Shown here: piece after piece, positions 20,022-28,009 of the stretch
Layout of the letters: the number at the start of each line of letters is the position of its first letter
How positions within the stretch are numbered: the stretch's first letter is position 1
NCBI GenBank assembly: GCA_025929075.1
Contig: JAICMS010000001.1
Location: 1 to 64,000, forward strand
Source: Propionibacteriales bacterium
Lineage (GTDB): Bacteria > Actinomycetota > Actinomycetes > Propionibacteriales > Nocardioidaceae
Reading direction: 5' to 3'
Length of the DNA stretch: 64,000 nt
Notes under the pieces: generated by a model
Told to the model about the DNA's origin: nothing
The model's input: the letters and a program-made list of their open reading frames with translations, nothing else
The model's database searches: none
Translations under genes and position numbers: made by a program

Positions 20022-20798
20022 TTAGATCCAGCCGATCCGGCCGTGCAGGTAGACGTAGCCGACGAAGCTCACCGCGTCGAGGATCGTGTGCGCCACGATG
20101 AGCGGCAGCACCCGTTTGGTGCGCTGGAACCACCAGCCGAAGATCAGTCCCATCACCAGGTTGCCGAAGAATCCGCCGAGGCCTTGGTAGAGGTGATAGC
20201 TGCCACGCACCACCGCGCTGGTGGCCAGCGCCTGCGGGCGTCCCCAACCCAGCTGGCGCAAGCGGGTCAGCAGGTAGCCGACGACGACGATCTCCTCGAG
20301 GATGCCGTTCTGCGCGGCCGACAGCAACAACAGCGGGACTCGATACCAGGCGTCGGGAAGGTTCACGACGGCCAGCGAGGCGCTGACGCCGACCTGGTGT
20401 GCTCCCCACACCAGCGCCAGCCCCGGGATGCCGATGAGAGCGGCGAAGCCGCAACCGATCGCCAGTTCCCGCCCGCGCCTGGCCCAGTCCAGACCGATGC
20501 CGAGCCCGCGGCCGCCGGGGTCGCGGAGCAGGAGCACCAGCGCCAGCGCCGCCGGCATCACGCCCTGGAGCACGACGGCCAGGTCGTCGAGCAGGTCCAG
20601 CCAGGTCAGGCTTGTCGATGGTCCAGCCACGACAGTCGCCGTCGTCCCCGAGATGCCGCCCTTGACCGTGAGCTCGGCGCGCACGAACGTCAGCAGCGCA
20701 TAGATGCCCGACATGCCGAGCGAGACGCCGAGCACCGTCAGGATCTCCAGGCCGCGACGGGGCGTCGCCCGGGGCTCCTCGGCGGTCGTCACGGCCAT
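20022..20798 (-). CDS. CPBP family intramembrane protein (CAAX-protease/bacteriocin-processing fold)
   Basis: A 258-residue protein with about seven membrane helices. It carries the three motifs of the CPBP family: the glutamate pair Glu168-Glu169 (NGILEEIVVVGY), His202 (RGSYHLYQG) and His237 with Asp241 (AHTILDAV). In the first motif the EExxxR arginine is Val173. It is a probable membrane metallo-type protease, but members can also be non-proteolytic. Its start is 23 bp from the divergent methyltransferase, and its end abuts the groES promoter. Confidence 0.85.
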   Translation of the reverse strand: MAVTTAEEPRATPRRGLEILTVLGVSLGMSGIYALLTFVRAELTVKGGISGTTATVVAGPSTSLTWLDLLDDLAVVLQGVMPAALALVLLLRDPGGRGLGIGLDWARRGRELAIGCGFAALIGIPGLALVWGAHQVGVSASLAVVNLPDAWYRVPLLLLSAAQNGILEEIVVVGYLLTRLRQLGWGRPQALATSAVVRGSYHLYQGLGGFFGNLVMGLIFGWWFQRTKRVLPLIVAHTILDAVSFVGYVYLHGRIGWI

Positions 20799-20821
20799 AG
20801 TCTGCCCGTGGAGGAGGCCTG

Positions 20822-22027
20822 GTGGACCGTAGCCAGCTGGAGTTCCTGCTCGGGCCGGGCGGTCGGGTGCTGCTGGACGACGTCGACTCGTCGTACGCCG
20901 GCACGAACTCGCTCGCCGTGGCCTCGCGGCTGCGGCAGCGCTATCCGGGCGACCTGGTGGCAGCGGCGCTGACGCAGGTCGAGCTGCGACGGCGGGCGAC
21001 GGACAAGTTCGGCAATGCGGCCGCCGGGATGTTCTTCACCCCGAACGGGCTCGAGCAGGCGACGCACCGGGTGGTCGCCACGCATCGGGCGGAGCGGCTC
21101 GCTGCTGCCGGCGGCGGTGGGCGGTTGGTTGATCTCTGCTGTGGGATCGGCGCCGACCTGGTCGCCGCCGCGGCCGCGGGGCTGCAGGTGAGCGGCGTCG
21201 ACAGCGACCCGATCACCGCGAGGGTTGCCACGGCGAACCTGGCGTCGCGTGGGTTGCCCGGGTCGGTGGTGGTTGGCGCGGCCGAGGACGTGGACCTGTC
21301 GACGTACGACCTCGTGTTCGCCGACCCGGCGCGGCGCGGGCCGCGGGGGCGGATCTTCGACCCCGAGGCGTTCTCGCCACCGTGGTCGTTCGTCGAGCAT
21401 GCGGTCCTGGGCGGTACGGCGGCCGGCCGGGGTGGTGCCGTCAAGACCGCCCCAGGGATTCCGCACGCCCGGGTGCCTGCCGGGGCGGAGGCGGAGTTCG
21501 TCAGCCTCGATGGCGGGCTGCGCGAGGCGTGCATCTGGTCGCCGGGGTTGGCGGGCGCGGCCCGTCGGGCCACGCTGCTGCGCAGCGATGGTGGAGCGGT
21601 GTCGATGTGCGACGCCGACGCCCCGGGGTCGGCGGATGCGCGTCCGGTCGGGGCGCACCTCTACGAGCCGGACGATGCGGTGATCCGGGCGCACCTGGTC
21701 ACCGGGGTGGCCAGGTTGGTGGACGGCTGGTTGCTCGACCCGCACGTGGGTTATGTGAGCAGTGATCGTCGTACGGACACGCCGTTCGCGCGCGGGTTCG
21801 AGGTGCTCGAGGTGCTGCCCTACCGCGTACGGGCACTGAGGGCGGCCTTGCGGGCGCGAGGAATCGGGCCGCTGACCGTCAAGAAGCGCGGGGTGGTGGT
21901 GACTCCGGAGGAACTCGTGTCTCGGCTCCGTCTGACCGGCGACGAACCGGGAACCCTGATCCTGAGCCGCACCCCCCACTCGGCGGTGGCCCTGCTGGTC
22001 CGCCCGCACCGGCGTCCGGACCGGTGA
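20822..22027 (+). CDS. Class I SAM-dependent methyltransferase with THUMP-like C-terminal domain
   Basis: A 401-residue protein. The SAM-binding motif is LVDLCCGIGADLVAAAAAG, followed by the acidic SGVDSDP and LVFADPARRGPRGR, a DPA(R/Y) catalytic-loop pattern. The C-terminal part (TVKKRGVVVTPEEL, ILSRT) matches the THUMP-like domain found in this actinobacterial family. It probably methylates RNA or a nucleoside, but the target is unknown. The GTG start follows GAGGAGG directly upstream. It is transcribed divergently from the CPBP gene. Confidence 0.85.
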   Translation: MDRSQLEFLLGPGGRVLLDDVDSSYAGTNSLAVASRLRQRYPGDLVAAALTQVELRRRATDKFGNAAAGMFFTPNGLEQATHRVVATHRAERLAAAGGGGRLVDLCCGIGADLVAAAAAGLQVSGVDSDPITARVATANLASRGLPGSVVVGAAEDVDLSTYDLVFADPARRGPRGRIFDPEAFSPPWSFVEHAVLGGTAAGRGGAVKTAPGIPHARVPAGAEAEFVSLDGGLREACIWSPGLAGAARRATLLRSDGGAVSMCDADAPGSADARPVGAHLYEPDDAVIRAHLVTGVARLVDGWLLDPHVGYVSSDRRTDTPFARGFEVLEVLPYRVRALRAALRARGIGPLTVKKRGVVVTPEELVSRLRLTGDEPGTLILSRTPHSAVALLVRPHRRPDR

Positions 22028-22047
22028 GCCGCAACCGAGACTCGCTG

Positions 22048-22066
22048 CTAGGGTAGGCTTGCCTAA
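22048..22066 (+). promoter_or_regulatory. DtxR/IdeR-type iron box before the ZIP transporter
   Basis: The 19-mer CTAGGGTAGGCTTGCCTAA matches the iron-box pattern TTAGGTTAGGCTAACCTAA at 15 of 19 positions, with a perfect inner palindrome TAGGC-TT-GCCTA. It lies 23 nt before the ATG and overlaps a possible -10 TAGGGT, so metal-dependent repression is expected. Confidence 0.68.
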
Positions 22067-22089
22067 CTTCCGAGGAGACAGGACGACCG

Positions 22090-22992
22090 ATGGGCCTTGG
22101 CCAGACCTTGCTGCTCGGCTTCATTGCCGGTGCGACGATCCTGCTCGGCCTGCCGATCGGGCGGCTGCGCCGGCCGGCCGTCGGGCTGCGAGCATTCCTC
22201 AACGCCGTAGCGGTCGGCATCCTGCTCTTCCTCGTCTGGGACGTGCTGTCCGAGGCTTGGGAGCCGATCGATGAGGCCCTGACCAGCATCCACGACGGCC
22301 ACGGCGGCGGTGGCGACCTGGCGAAGTACGCCGTGATCTTCACCGCCGGCCTCGCTGTCGGGCTGCTGGCCCTGATCGCCTATGAGCGGTGGATGGTGAA
22401 GACGGTCCGGCGAGCCGGAGGGCCGGCGCCCGAGCCGCCAGCGGTGAAGTTCGGACCCGGCACGATGCAGGCTGAGGAACTGCGGCACCGTCCGGCGCGG
22501 GGTATCTCGTCCTGGTCCACCGCCCGACGCCTGGCGCTGATGATCGCGGTGGGAATCGGGCTGCACAACTTCGCCGAGGGGCTGGCGATCGGGCAATCTG
22601 CGGCACGCTCGGAGATCGCCCTCGCGACGATGCTGGTGATCGGCTTCGGCCTGCACAACGCGACCGAGGGCTTCGGCATCACCGCTCCACTGGCCGGTGA
22701 CCGCGGGCCGGACGGCGAGCCGGCGCGGCCGAGCTGGCCGTTCCTGCTCGCGCTGGCGGCCATCGGCGGCGGCCCGACATTCCTGGGCACGGTGGTGGGC
22801 CACTCGTTCACCTCCGAGCCCGTCGCGGTCGCCTTCCTCACCCTGGCTGCGGGCTCGATCATCTACGTGGTGGCCCAGCTGCTCGGGATCGCCGCCAAGA
22901 CCAAGCGCAGCGATCTGCTGGGCTACGGCCTGCTGCTCGGCCTGCTCGCCGGCTTCGCCACCGACGCGATCGTCTCCGCGGCCGGCGCATAA
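22090..22992 (+). CDS. ZIP family metal transporter (ZupT/GufA-like)
   Basis: A 300-residue membrane protein with about eight helices. The two metal-binding helices carry LHNFAEGLAIG and LHNATEGFGI, the HNxxEG motifs of ZIP transporters. A loop of about 50 residues between helices 3 and 4 is rich in Pro and Arg. ZIP proteins bring divalent metals (zinc, iron or manganese) into the cytoplasm. The iron box upstream suggests iron or manganese as substrate or signal; zinc cannot be excluded. GAGGAG precedes the ATG. It is monocistronic and convergent with tsaD. Confidence 0.92.
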   Translation: MGLGQTLLLGFIAGATILLGLPIGRLRRPAVGLRAFLNAVAVGILLFLVWDVLSEAWEPIDEALTSIHDGHGGGGDLAKYAVIFTAGLAVGLLALIAYERWMVKTVRRAGGPAPEPPAVKFGPGTMQAEELRHRPARGISSWSTARRLALMIAVGIGLHNFAEGLAIGQSAARSEIALATMLVIGFGLHNATEGFGITAPLAGDRGPDGEPARPSWPFLLALAAIGGGPTFLGTVVGHSFTSEPVAVAFLTLAAGSIIYVVAQLLGIAAKTKRSDLLGYGLLLGLLAGFATDAIVSAAGA

Positions 22993-23011
22993 CCCCGACC
23001 AGACACCGGTC

Positions 23012-24058
23012 TCAGGCGACGATGGTCGTCACCGGCATCGAGGAGTCAGCGGGTAGGTCAAGGGCCGAAGCGGGGCGGCCGCGGCGGACCAGCTCGGCGC
23101 CGAGGGCCGCGACCATCGCACCGTTGTCGGTGCACAAGCCGGGTCGGGGAACCCGCACTCGGATCCCGTGCCTGTCTGCCCGCTCCTCGGCGAGAGCGCG
23201 AAGCCGGGAGTTTGCCGCAACCCCGCCGCCCAACAGCAGGTCGCTGACTCCTCGACTCCGGCAGGCGTCGACCGCCTTCTGAGTGAGCACATCGCAGACC
23301 GCCTCTTGGAACGACGCCGCGACCTCGCCAACCGGCACCGGTTCCCCGGAACGCTCCCGCGCCTCTACCCACCGCGCAACGGCGGTCTTGAGCCCACTGA
23401 AGGAGAAGTCGAACCGGTGCCGCTGCAGGTCTCGGCCGCTGGTGAGACCGCGCGGGAAGTCGATTGTCACCTCGCCGTACTCCCGGGCAGCCCGGTCGAT
23501 GTACGGGCCGCCGGGGAACGGCAGTCCCAACAGCCGGGCGACCTTGTCGAACGCCTCCCCCGCAGCGTCGTCGATCGTCGAACCCAGCGGCTCGACCCCG
23601 CTTGTCACGTCGGCGACCTCGAGCAGGCTGCTGTGTCCCCCGCTGACGAGGAGCGCGATGCACGGCTCCGGCAGCCGACCGTGCTCGAGCTGATCAACGC
23701 TGACGTGTGCCGCGAGGTGGTTGACGCCGTAGAGCGGCTTGCCCAAAGACACGGCTAACGCTTTGGCGCTCGCGACACCGACGAGCAAGGCACCCGTGAG
23801 TCCGGGGCCGGCAGTGACTGCCACTGCGTCCACGTCGGCGATCGCGACCCCCGCCTCGCGGCAGGCGCGCTGAAGGGTCGGGACCATCGCCTCCAGGTGA
23901 GCGCGACTGGCCACCTCTGGAACCACGCCGCCGAAACGTGCATGCTCGTCGACACTCGATGCCACCGCATCCACAAGCAGTCGCGTGCCGGCAACGAGGC
24001 CGACGCCGGTCTCGTCGCAGGAGGTCTCGATGCCGAGCACCAGGGGTTCGTCAGGCAC
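23012..24058 (-). CDS. tsaD: tRNA N6-adenosine threonylcarbamoyltransferase TsaD
   Basis: Transfers threonylcarbamoyl to A37 of ANN-decoding tRNAs, with TsaB and TsaE. The 348-residue protein begins [15 protein letters not shown] (ATP-binding ASKHA fold), has the metal-binding HLAAHVS motif, [13 protein letters not shown], and [14 protein letters not shown]. The GTG start at 24058 fits the family N-terminus. It is the last gene of the tsaE-tsaB-rimI-tsaD series but is separated from rimI by 133 bp that holds an intergenic repeat. Confidence 0.97.
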   Translation of the reverse strand: MPDEPLVLGIETSCDETGVGLVAGTRLLVDAVASSVDEHARFGGVVPEVASRAHLEAMVPTLQRACREAGVAIADVDAVAVTAGPGLTGALLVGVASAKALAVSLGKPLYGVNHLAAHVSVDQLEHGRLPEPCIALLVSGGHSSLLEVADVTSGVEPLGSTIDDAAGEAFDKVARLLGLPFPGGPYIDRAAREYGEVTIDFPRGLTSGRDLQRHRFDFSFSGLKTAVARWVEARERSGEPVPVGEVAASFQEAVCDVLTQKAVDACRSRGVSDLLLGGGVAANSRLRALAEERADRHGIRVRVPRPGLCTDNGAMVAALGAELVRRGRPASALDLPADSSMPVTTIVA

Positions 24059-24118
24059 TGGGCCATTCTCCCCAGCCAGCGCCGTTCGCTCACCGGTCGG
24101 GCCGGGTACTGCGACGCC

Positions 24119-24192
24119 ACAACTGCGGCCGAGACGTCACCAGTGCACCAACACGCCGACAGAACCGGGCCATTGTTACCGTCTCGGCGGGT
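24119..24192. repeat. Intergenic repeat, copy A (rimI-tsaD gap)
   Basis: About 74 bp that align without gaps to 46169-46242, with 52 identities in the best 70 columns. Shared blocks include TGCACC, CACGCCG, AACCGG and CCGTCTCGGCGGG. Like copy B, it begins at the stop codon of a minus-strand gene and lies 50-130 nt before the start of the next one. Differences fall evenly over codon positions, so it does not look coding. Confidence 0.6.
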
Positions 24193-24644
24193 CAGAGGGG
24201 GCGGCGGAGGATGAGGGCGTCGACAGAGCCGCCGTAGTAGCGGGGCCGACGGTCGATCTCGACGAAACCGCGGTGTTCGTAGAACTCGATCGCGCCGTGG
24301 TTGTCGGCGGCGACCTCGAGCAGGATCGACTCGGCACCGCAGCGTCGCGACCACTCGACGGCCCATGACAGCAACGCCTCGCCCGCTCCCTGGCGCCGCT
24401 GCGCCGGGACGACGGCGATCCGCTCGAGGTCCGCCGTGTCGCCGCCGTACCGCACCACCACGCAGCCAACAACCTCACCGCCGGCGTCGTCGGTGACAGC
24501 CACAGCGAAGGCGCGCCCGGCCTTGCCTTGGACCGCCTCGGCAAGTGCCTGCGCCGTCCACCGATCCCGGCCGAAGCACTCCGACTCCACAGCCTCCACC
24601 GCCTCGAGGTCGTCGCCGGTCGCGAGCCGCACCGATGCGGTCAC
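24192..24644 (-). CDS. rimI: Ribosomal protein S18-alanine N-acetyltransferase RimI
   Basis: A 150-residue GNAT acetyltransferase. The acetyl-CoA loop is AVVPAQRRQGAGEALL, and the end EFYEHRGFVEIDRRPRYY is typical. RimI acetylates the N-terminal alanine of S18 and other protein N-termini. It overlaps tsaB by 4 nt (GTGA) in the t6A operon, as in other actinobacteria. Confidence 0.92.
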   Translation of the reverse strand: MTASVRLATGDDLEAVEAVESECFGRDRWTAQALAEAVQGKAGRAFAVAVTDDAGGEVVGCVVVRYGGDTADLERIAVVPAQRRQGAGEALLSWAVEWSRRCGAESILLEVAADNHGAIEFYEHRGFVEIDRRPRYYGGSVDALILRRPL

Positions 24645-25267
24645 GACACCGGCTTCGGCGCTGACGGAGGAGAGACGTCCGGGCGACGCAAGTACAGCGG
24701 CTCGGCCGCGAGCAGCTCTGCCGACCCGGTCTCGACGATCCGGCCGAGCGCGCTGGCGCTGGGGAACCGCGGCTCGACGGCACGCGGGAAAAGCTCGCCG
24801 TACAGCTGCGGTCCCTGCCCGGCCACCGGCCCGTCCATGGCGACCGTCGCGGGCTTGACGACCGCCGGTCCCTCCGTACGGCGACCGTCGCGGCCGTAGC
24901 GCGCCCAGTAGACCTCCTTGCGCCGGGCGTCGGTCGCCACGGCGAACGCTTCCCCTACGACAACGTCGGCCGCGACGATGTCGAGCGTGCAGACGCCGAC
25001 GGCTGGGATGCCGAGCACCATCGCCAGGGTCCGAGCGGTGACGACCCCGACGCGCAGCCCGGTGAACGGGCCCGGCCCGACCCCGACCGCGACCCGGTCC
25101 AGGTCGCCCACAGCGACGTCAGCAGCTGCCAGCACCCGGTCAATGCCCGGCGCCAGCAGCTCGCCGTGCCGCATCGGCTCGACGACTGTCGACTCGGCCA
25201 GCACGTCAACACCGTCGAGCAGCGCGACGGTGACCGCGGAGGTGGCTGTATCGAAGGCCAGCAGCAC
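24641..25267 (-). CDS. tsaB: tRNA threonylcarbamoyladenosine modification protein TsaB
   Basis: A 208-residue partner of TsaD in t6A formation. It has the short ASKHA fold without a full ATPase site: LLAFDTATSAVTVALL at the start, then VGVGPGPFTGLRVGVVTARTLA and DARRKEVYWARY. It lies between tsaE (9 nt upstream) and rimI (4-nt overlap). Confidence 0.95.
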   Translation of the reverse strand: MLLAFDTATSAVTVALLDGVDVLAESTVVEPMRHGELLAPGIDRVLAAADVAVGDLDRVAVGVGPGPFTGLRVGVVTARTLAMVLGIPAVGVCTLDIVAADVVVGEAFAVATDARRKEVYWARYGRDGRRTEGPAVVKPATVAMDGPVAGQGPQLYGELFPRAVEPRFPSASALGRIVETGSAELLAAEPLYLRRPDVSPPSAPKPVS

Positions 25268-25276
25268 GACCGGAGC

Positions 25277-25801
25277 CTACTGACCGCTTCTGTCGACGTC
25301 GGACCCGATGAGCGAGCCGAGGTCGACGCCCCGCCATCGGTCACCGACGGCGGTGAGCGTGACCTCCCGGGCTTCCCCGGGCTCGGCAGCGTCCACTCCC
25401 GCTGCCCGTACGATCGCCACCTCGAGCCGGTCCTCTGCCAGTGTCTCAGCGAGCCCCGTGCCCCACTCCACGACCGTCACCGCATCCTCCACCAGCACGT
25501 CGAGATCGAGATCGTCGAGCTCGGCCGACCCGTGCAGCCGGTAGGCGTCGACGTGCAAGAGTGGCGGCCCGCCGGACAGCGACGGATGCACCCGCGAGAT
25601 CACGAACGTCGGAGACGTCACACCACCGCGTACGTCGAGGGCCGCGCCGATCCCCTGGGTCAGCACCGTCTTGCCAGCACCCAGCTCACCGGTCAGCAGC
25701 ACGAGGTCGCCGGCGGCCAGCACCGCGCCGAGTCGCCGCCCGAGCGCCGCCATGTCCTCAGCCGTCGCGATGGTGCCGCTGACCGGGGCGCGGTCAGCCA
25801 T
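25277..25801 (-). CDS. tsaE: tRNA threonylcarbamoyladenosine biosynthesis ATPase TsaE
   Basis: A 174-residue P-loop ATPase that completes the TsaBDE complex. Walker A is LLTGELGAGKTVLTQGIG, followed by VTSPTFVI and LLHVDAYRL. It starts 8 nt inside the end of the alpha/beta hydrolase gene, so translation is coupled. Confidence 0.95.
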   Translation of the reverse strand: MADRAPVSGTIATAEDMAALGRRLGAVLAAGDLVLLTGELGAGKTVLTQGIGAALDVRGGVTSPTFVISRVHPSLSGGPPLLHVDAYRLHGSAELDDLDLDVLVEDAVTVVEWGTGLAETLAEDRLEVAIVRAAGVDAAEPGEAREVTLTAVGDRWRGVDLGSLIGSDVDRSGQ

Positions 25802-26864
25802 CGGCCTCGACCTTCCGCAGCAGCGCCAGCAGCGCCTCGTCCACCTCCGCGTGCCGCTCCAGCAGCACCATGTGTCCGGCGTCCGCCAGCTCGAGAAGCT
25901 CAGCCGACGGCAGCTTCGCCGCGATCCGACGGGCGTGGTCGATCGGCGTCAGCACGTCCTTGTCGCCGGCGACGATCAGAGTGGGGACCTCAGACAGCAG
26001 CGGCAACGCGGCCGTCTTGTCGTAGTCGTCGAACCCCGGATAGAAGTCGGCCACCACGCCGATCGGGGTCGCGGTGAGCATCTCGTCGGTGAAGTCGACG
26101 TACTCCTGCGGCACCCGAGACCCGAACGACAGCCGCCGGGTGAGCGCGTAGCCGAGGTCGGAGCCGGCTCGACGTCCGCGCTCGGTCAGCGCCGGTGCCA
26201 GGGCGAGAGCGGACAGCACAGCCGGCGACAGCAGGTGCAGCACCCTGCCACCGAACCCGGTGAGGCCGAGCGTCCCCGGTTGGAGGTCACCGGCGCTCGC
26301 GGAGATCAGCGCCACGCCACGCACTCGATCGCCGAACCACTCGGGCCGCTGCTCTGCCAGCGCCAGCACGGCCATCGAGCCCATCGAGTGCCCGATCAGC
26401 ACGACACCCCCGCGGCGACCACCGTCACCACCAGCGGCCTGCTCGACCACTGCGGCTAGGTCGCGGCCGAGCTGATCGATTGTGCAGTGCGACGACTCCG
26501 ACCGCGCCGACCGGCCATGCGAGCGCTGGTCGAAGAGCACCAGCCGATAGCAGCCACGCAGCGCGGCCCGTTGAAAGTGCCAGCAGGCCAGGTTGAGCGC
26601 GTAGCCGTGGACGAAAACGACCGTGGGAGCGTCGGCGCGCTCAGCTATCGGCTCGTCGGTCTCGACGTAGAGCTCGACGCCGTCGTCGGCAGTCACCGTC
26701 CCGGGCACACCATGCAGCGAGCCGAACGGCACCTCGGCGGTGACTCGGCGCCGGGCCACCAACCGACGCTCGGCGAGTGCCGCCGCGGCCGCGCCGGCTG
26801 CCGCGACCCCGACCACTCCGCCGGCGACTGCGACCGTCCGCCGCAGGACACCGACCCGACTCAC
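25794..26864 (-). CDS. Membrane-anchored alpha/beta hydrolase
   Basis: A 356-residue hydrolase with an N-terminal hydrophobic anchor (about residues 11-30) followed by Arg-rich sequence. Catalytic residues fit the fold: oxyanion FVHGYALN, nucleophile Ser in GHSMGS, Asp in AGDKDVLTP and His in AGHMVLLE. The GTG start at 26864 overlaps the alr stop (GTGA); the longer frame would read through alr. An esterase or lipase is likely, substrate unknown. Its position between alr and tsaE is common in actinobacteria. Confidence 0.88.
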   Translation of the reverse strand: MSRVGVLRRTVAVAGGVVGVAAAGAAAAALAERRLVARRRVTAEVPFGSLHGVPGTVTADDGVELYVETDEPIAERADAPTVVFVHGYALNLACWHFQRAALRGCYRLVLFDQRSHGRSARSESSHCTIDQLGRDLAAVVEQAAGGDGGRRGGVVLIGHSMGSMAVLALAEQRPEWFGDRVRGVALISASAGDLQPGTLGLTGFGGRVLHLLSPAVLSALALAPALTERGRRAGSDLGYALTRRLSFGSRVPQEYVDFTDEMLTATPIGVVADFYPGFDDYDKTAALPLLSEVPTLIVAGDKDVLTPIDHARRIAAKLPSAELLELADAGHMVLLERHAEVDEALLALLRKVEADG

Positions 26865-27994
26865 GACCCGGCCGCCCCGATGTGGAGGCGGGGCACCCGC
26901 GCGCCGACCCGGGTGACGATCTCGTAGCCGATCGTCTCCGCCGCCTGCGCCCAGTCGTGTGCCGACGGCTCCCCGCGCGACGGATCGCCGAACAGCACAA
27001 CGGGGTCTCCGGCGCGCACCTCCGTGTCGCCGATGTCGACGACGAACTGGTCCATGCAGACCCTTCCCGCCACCCGGTGACGCCGGCCGCCTACCAGCAC
27101 GGGCCCTCGGTTCGAGGCATGGCGGGGCACCCCGTCGCCGTACCCCAGCGGCACCAATGCGAGCCGGGTCGCAGCCTCGGTCCGATAGGTCAGTCCGTAC
27201 GACACGCCCTGGCCTGCCGGAACGTCCTTGACCAGCGCCACCTGTGCACGCAGCGTCATCGCCGGCCGCAGCGGCACCGGGTTCGAGCCGTCGGCGAACG
27301 GCGAGACGCCGTAGACCGCGATGCCCGGACGCACCAACGTGTGCCAGGTGTCCGGCTGCCGCAGCACGGCGCCGGAGTTCGCCAGGTGCAGATGCCGAGG
27401 CTCGAGGCCCGCGTCGGACGCAGACTGCACGGCCGCGTCGAATGCGGCGCTCTGTTCGGCGATCGACGGGTGCGCCGGCTCGTCGGAGCAGGCGAGGTGC
27501 GACCACAGCCCGGTGACCTCGACCCGCCCGGCGGCCTCGTGTCGCACCGCTGCAGCGACCATCCGCTCCCACTCCGCCGGTTGCGCACCGCCGCGCCCCA
27601 GTCCCGAGTCGAGCTTCAGCTGTACGGCGACGGGCCGGCCGGCTGACCCGGCAGCGGCGATCTCGTCGAGCTGCGCGGTGGAGTAGGCGGCGACCTCCAC
27701 GCCGGCCTCCAGCGCCTCGTCGTACCGCTCACCCGGCACCGCCAGCCACGACAGGATCGGCCCGCGATCGCCTGCTGCCCGCAGCGCGAGCGCCTCCTCG
27801 AGGAACGCGACACCGAGCCAGGTGGCCCCACCCCGGCGAGCCGCGCGAGCGGCCTCGACGATGCCGTGGCCGTAGCCGTCGGCCTTCACCACCGCCATCA
27901 CGTCGCGGCCGCCGACGTGCTCGCGCAGCGCTGCGACGTTGTCCGCGATGGCTGTCAGGTCGACGACCGCCTCGGCGCCGCGCACAGCTGTCAT
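26861..27994 (-). CDS. alr: Alanine racemase
   Basis: Makes D-alanine for peptidoglycan. The 377-residue PLP enzyme has its PLP lysine at Lys37 (VVKADGYGHG) and the second catalytic base in PLGYGDGVPRH. ITCMDQF-like sequence RVCMDQFVVDIG is also present. It follows nnr by 15 nt, in the same run as glmS, so cell-wall precursor genes are clustered here. Confidence 0.96.
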   Translation of the reverse strand: MTAVRGAEAVVDLTAIADNVAALREHVGGRDVMAVVKADGYGHGIVEAARAARRGGATWLGVAFLEEALALRAAGDRGPILSWLAVPGERYDEALEAGVEVAAYSTAQLDEIAAAGSAGRPVAVQLKLDSGLGRGGAQPAEWERMVAAAVRHEAAGRVEVTGLWSHLACSDEPAHPSIAEQSAAFDAAVQSASDAGLEPRHLHLANSGAVLRQPDTWHTLVRPGIAVYGVSPFADGSNPVPLRPAMTLRAQVALVKDVPAGQGVSYGLTYRTEAATRLALVPLGYGDGVPRHASNRGPVLVGGRRHRVAGRVCMDQFVVDIGDTEVRAGDPVVLFGDPSRGEPSAHDWAQAAETIGYEIVTRVGARVPRLHIGAAGS

Positions 27995-28009
27995 CGCCCG
28001 GCCATTGTG

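Noticed and set aside
20302-20703. Ser/Pro-rich plus-strand frame opposite the CPBP gene
   Set aside because: Antisense of membrane-helix codons gives such frames; no ribosome-binding site or homology.
24059-24191. Possible small peptide encoded by the intergenic repeat
   Set aside because: A similar reading frame exists in both copies, but no start codon is suitable and substitutions are not biased to third positions.
26865-27572. Long N-terminal extension of the alpha/beta hydrolase
   Set aside because: It lies wholly inside alr on another frame and is Arg/Gly-rich shadow sequence; GTG at 26864 overlaps the alr stop as expected for an operon.
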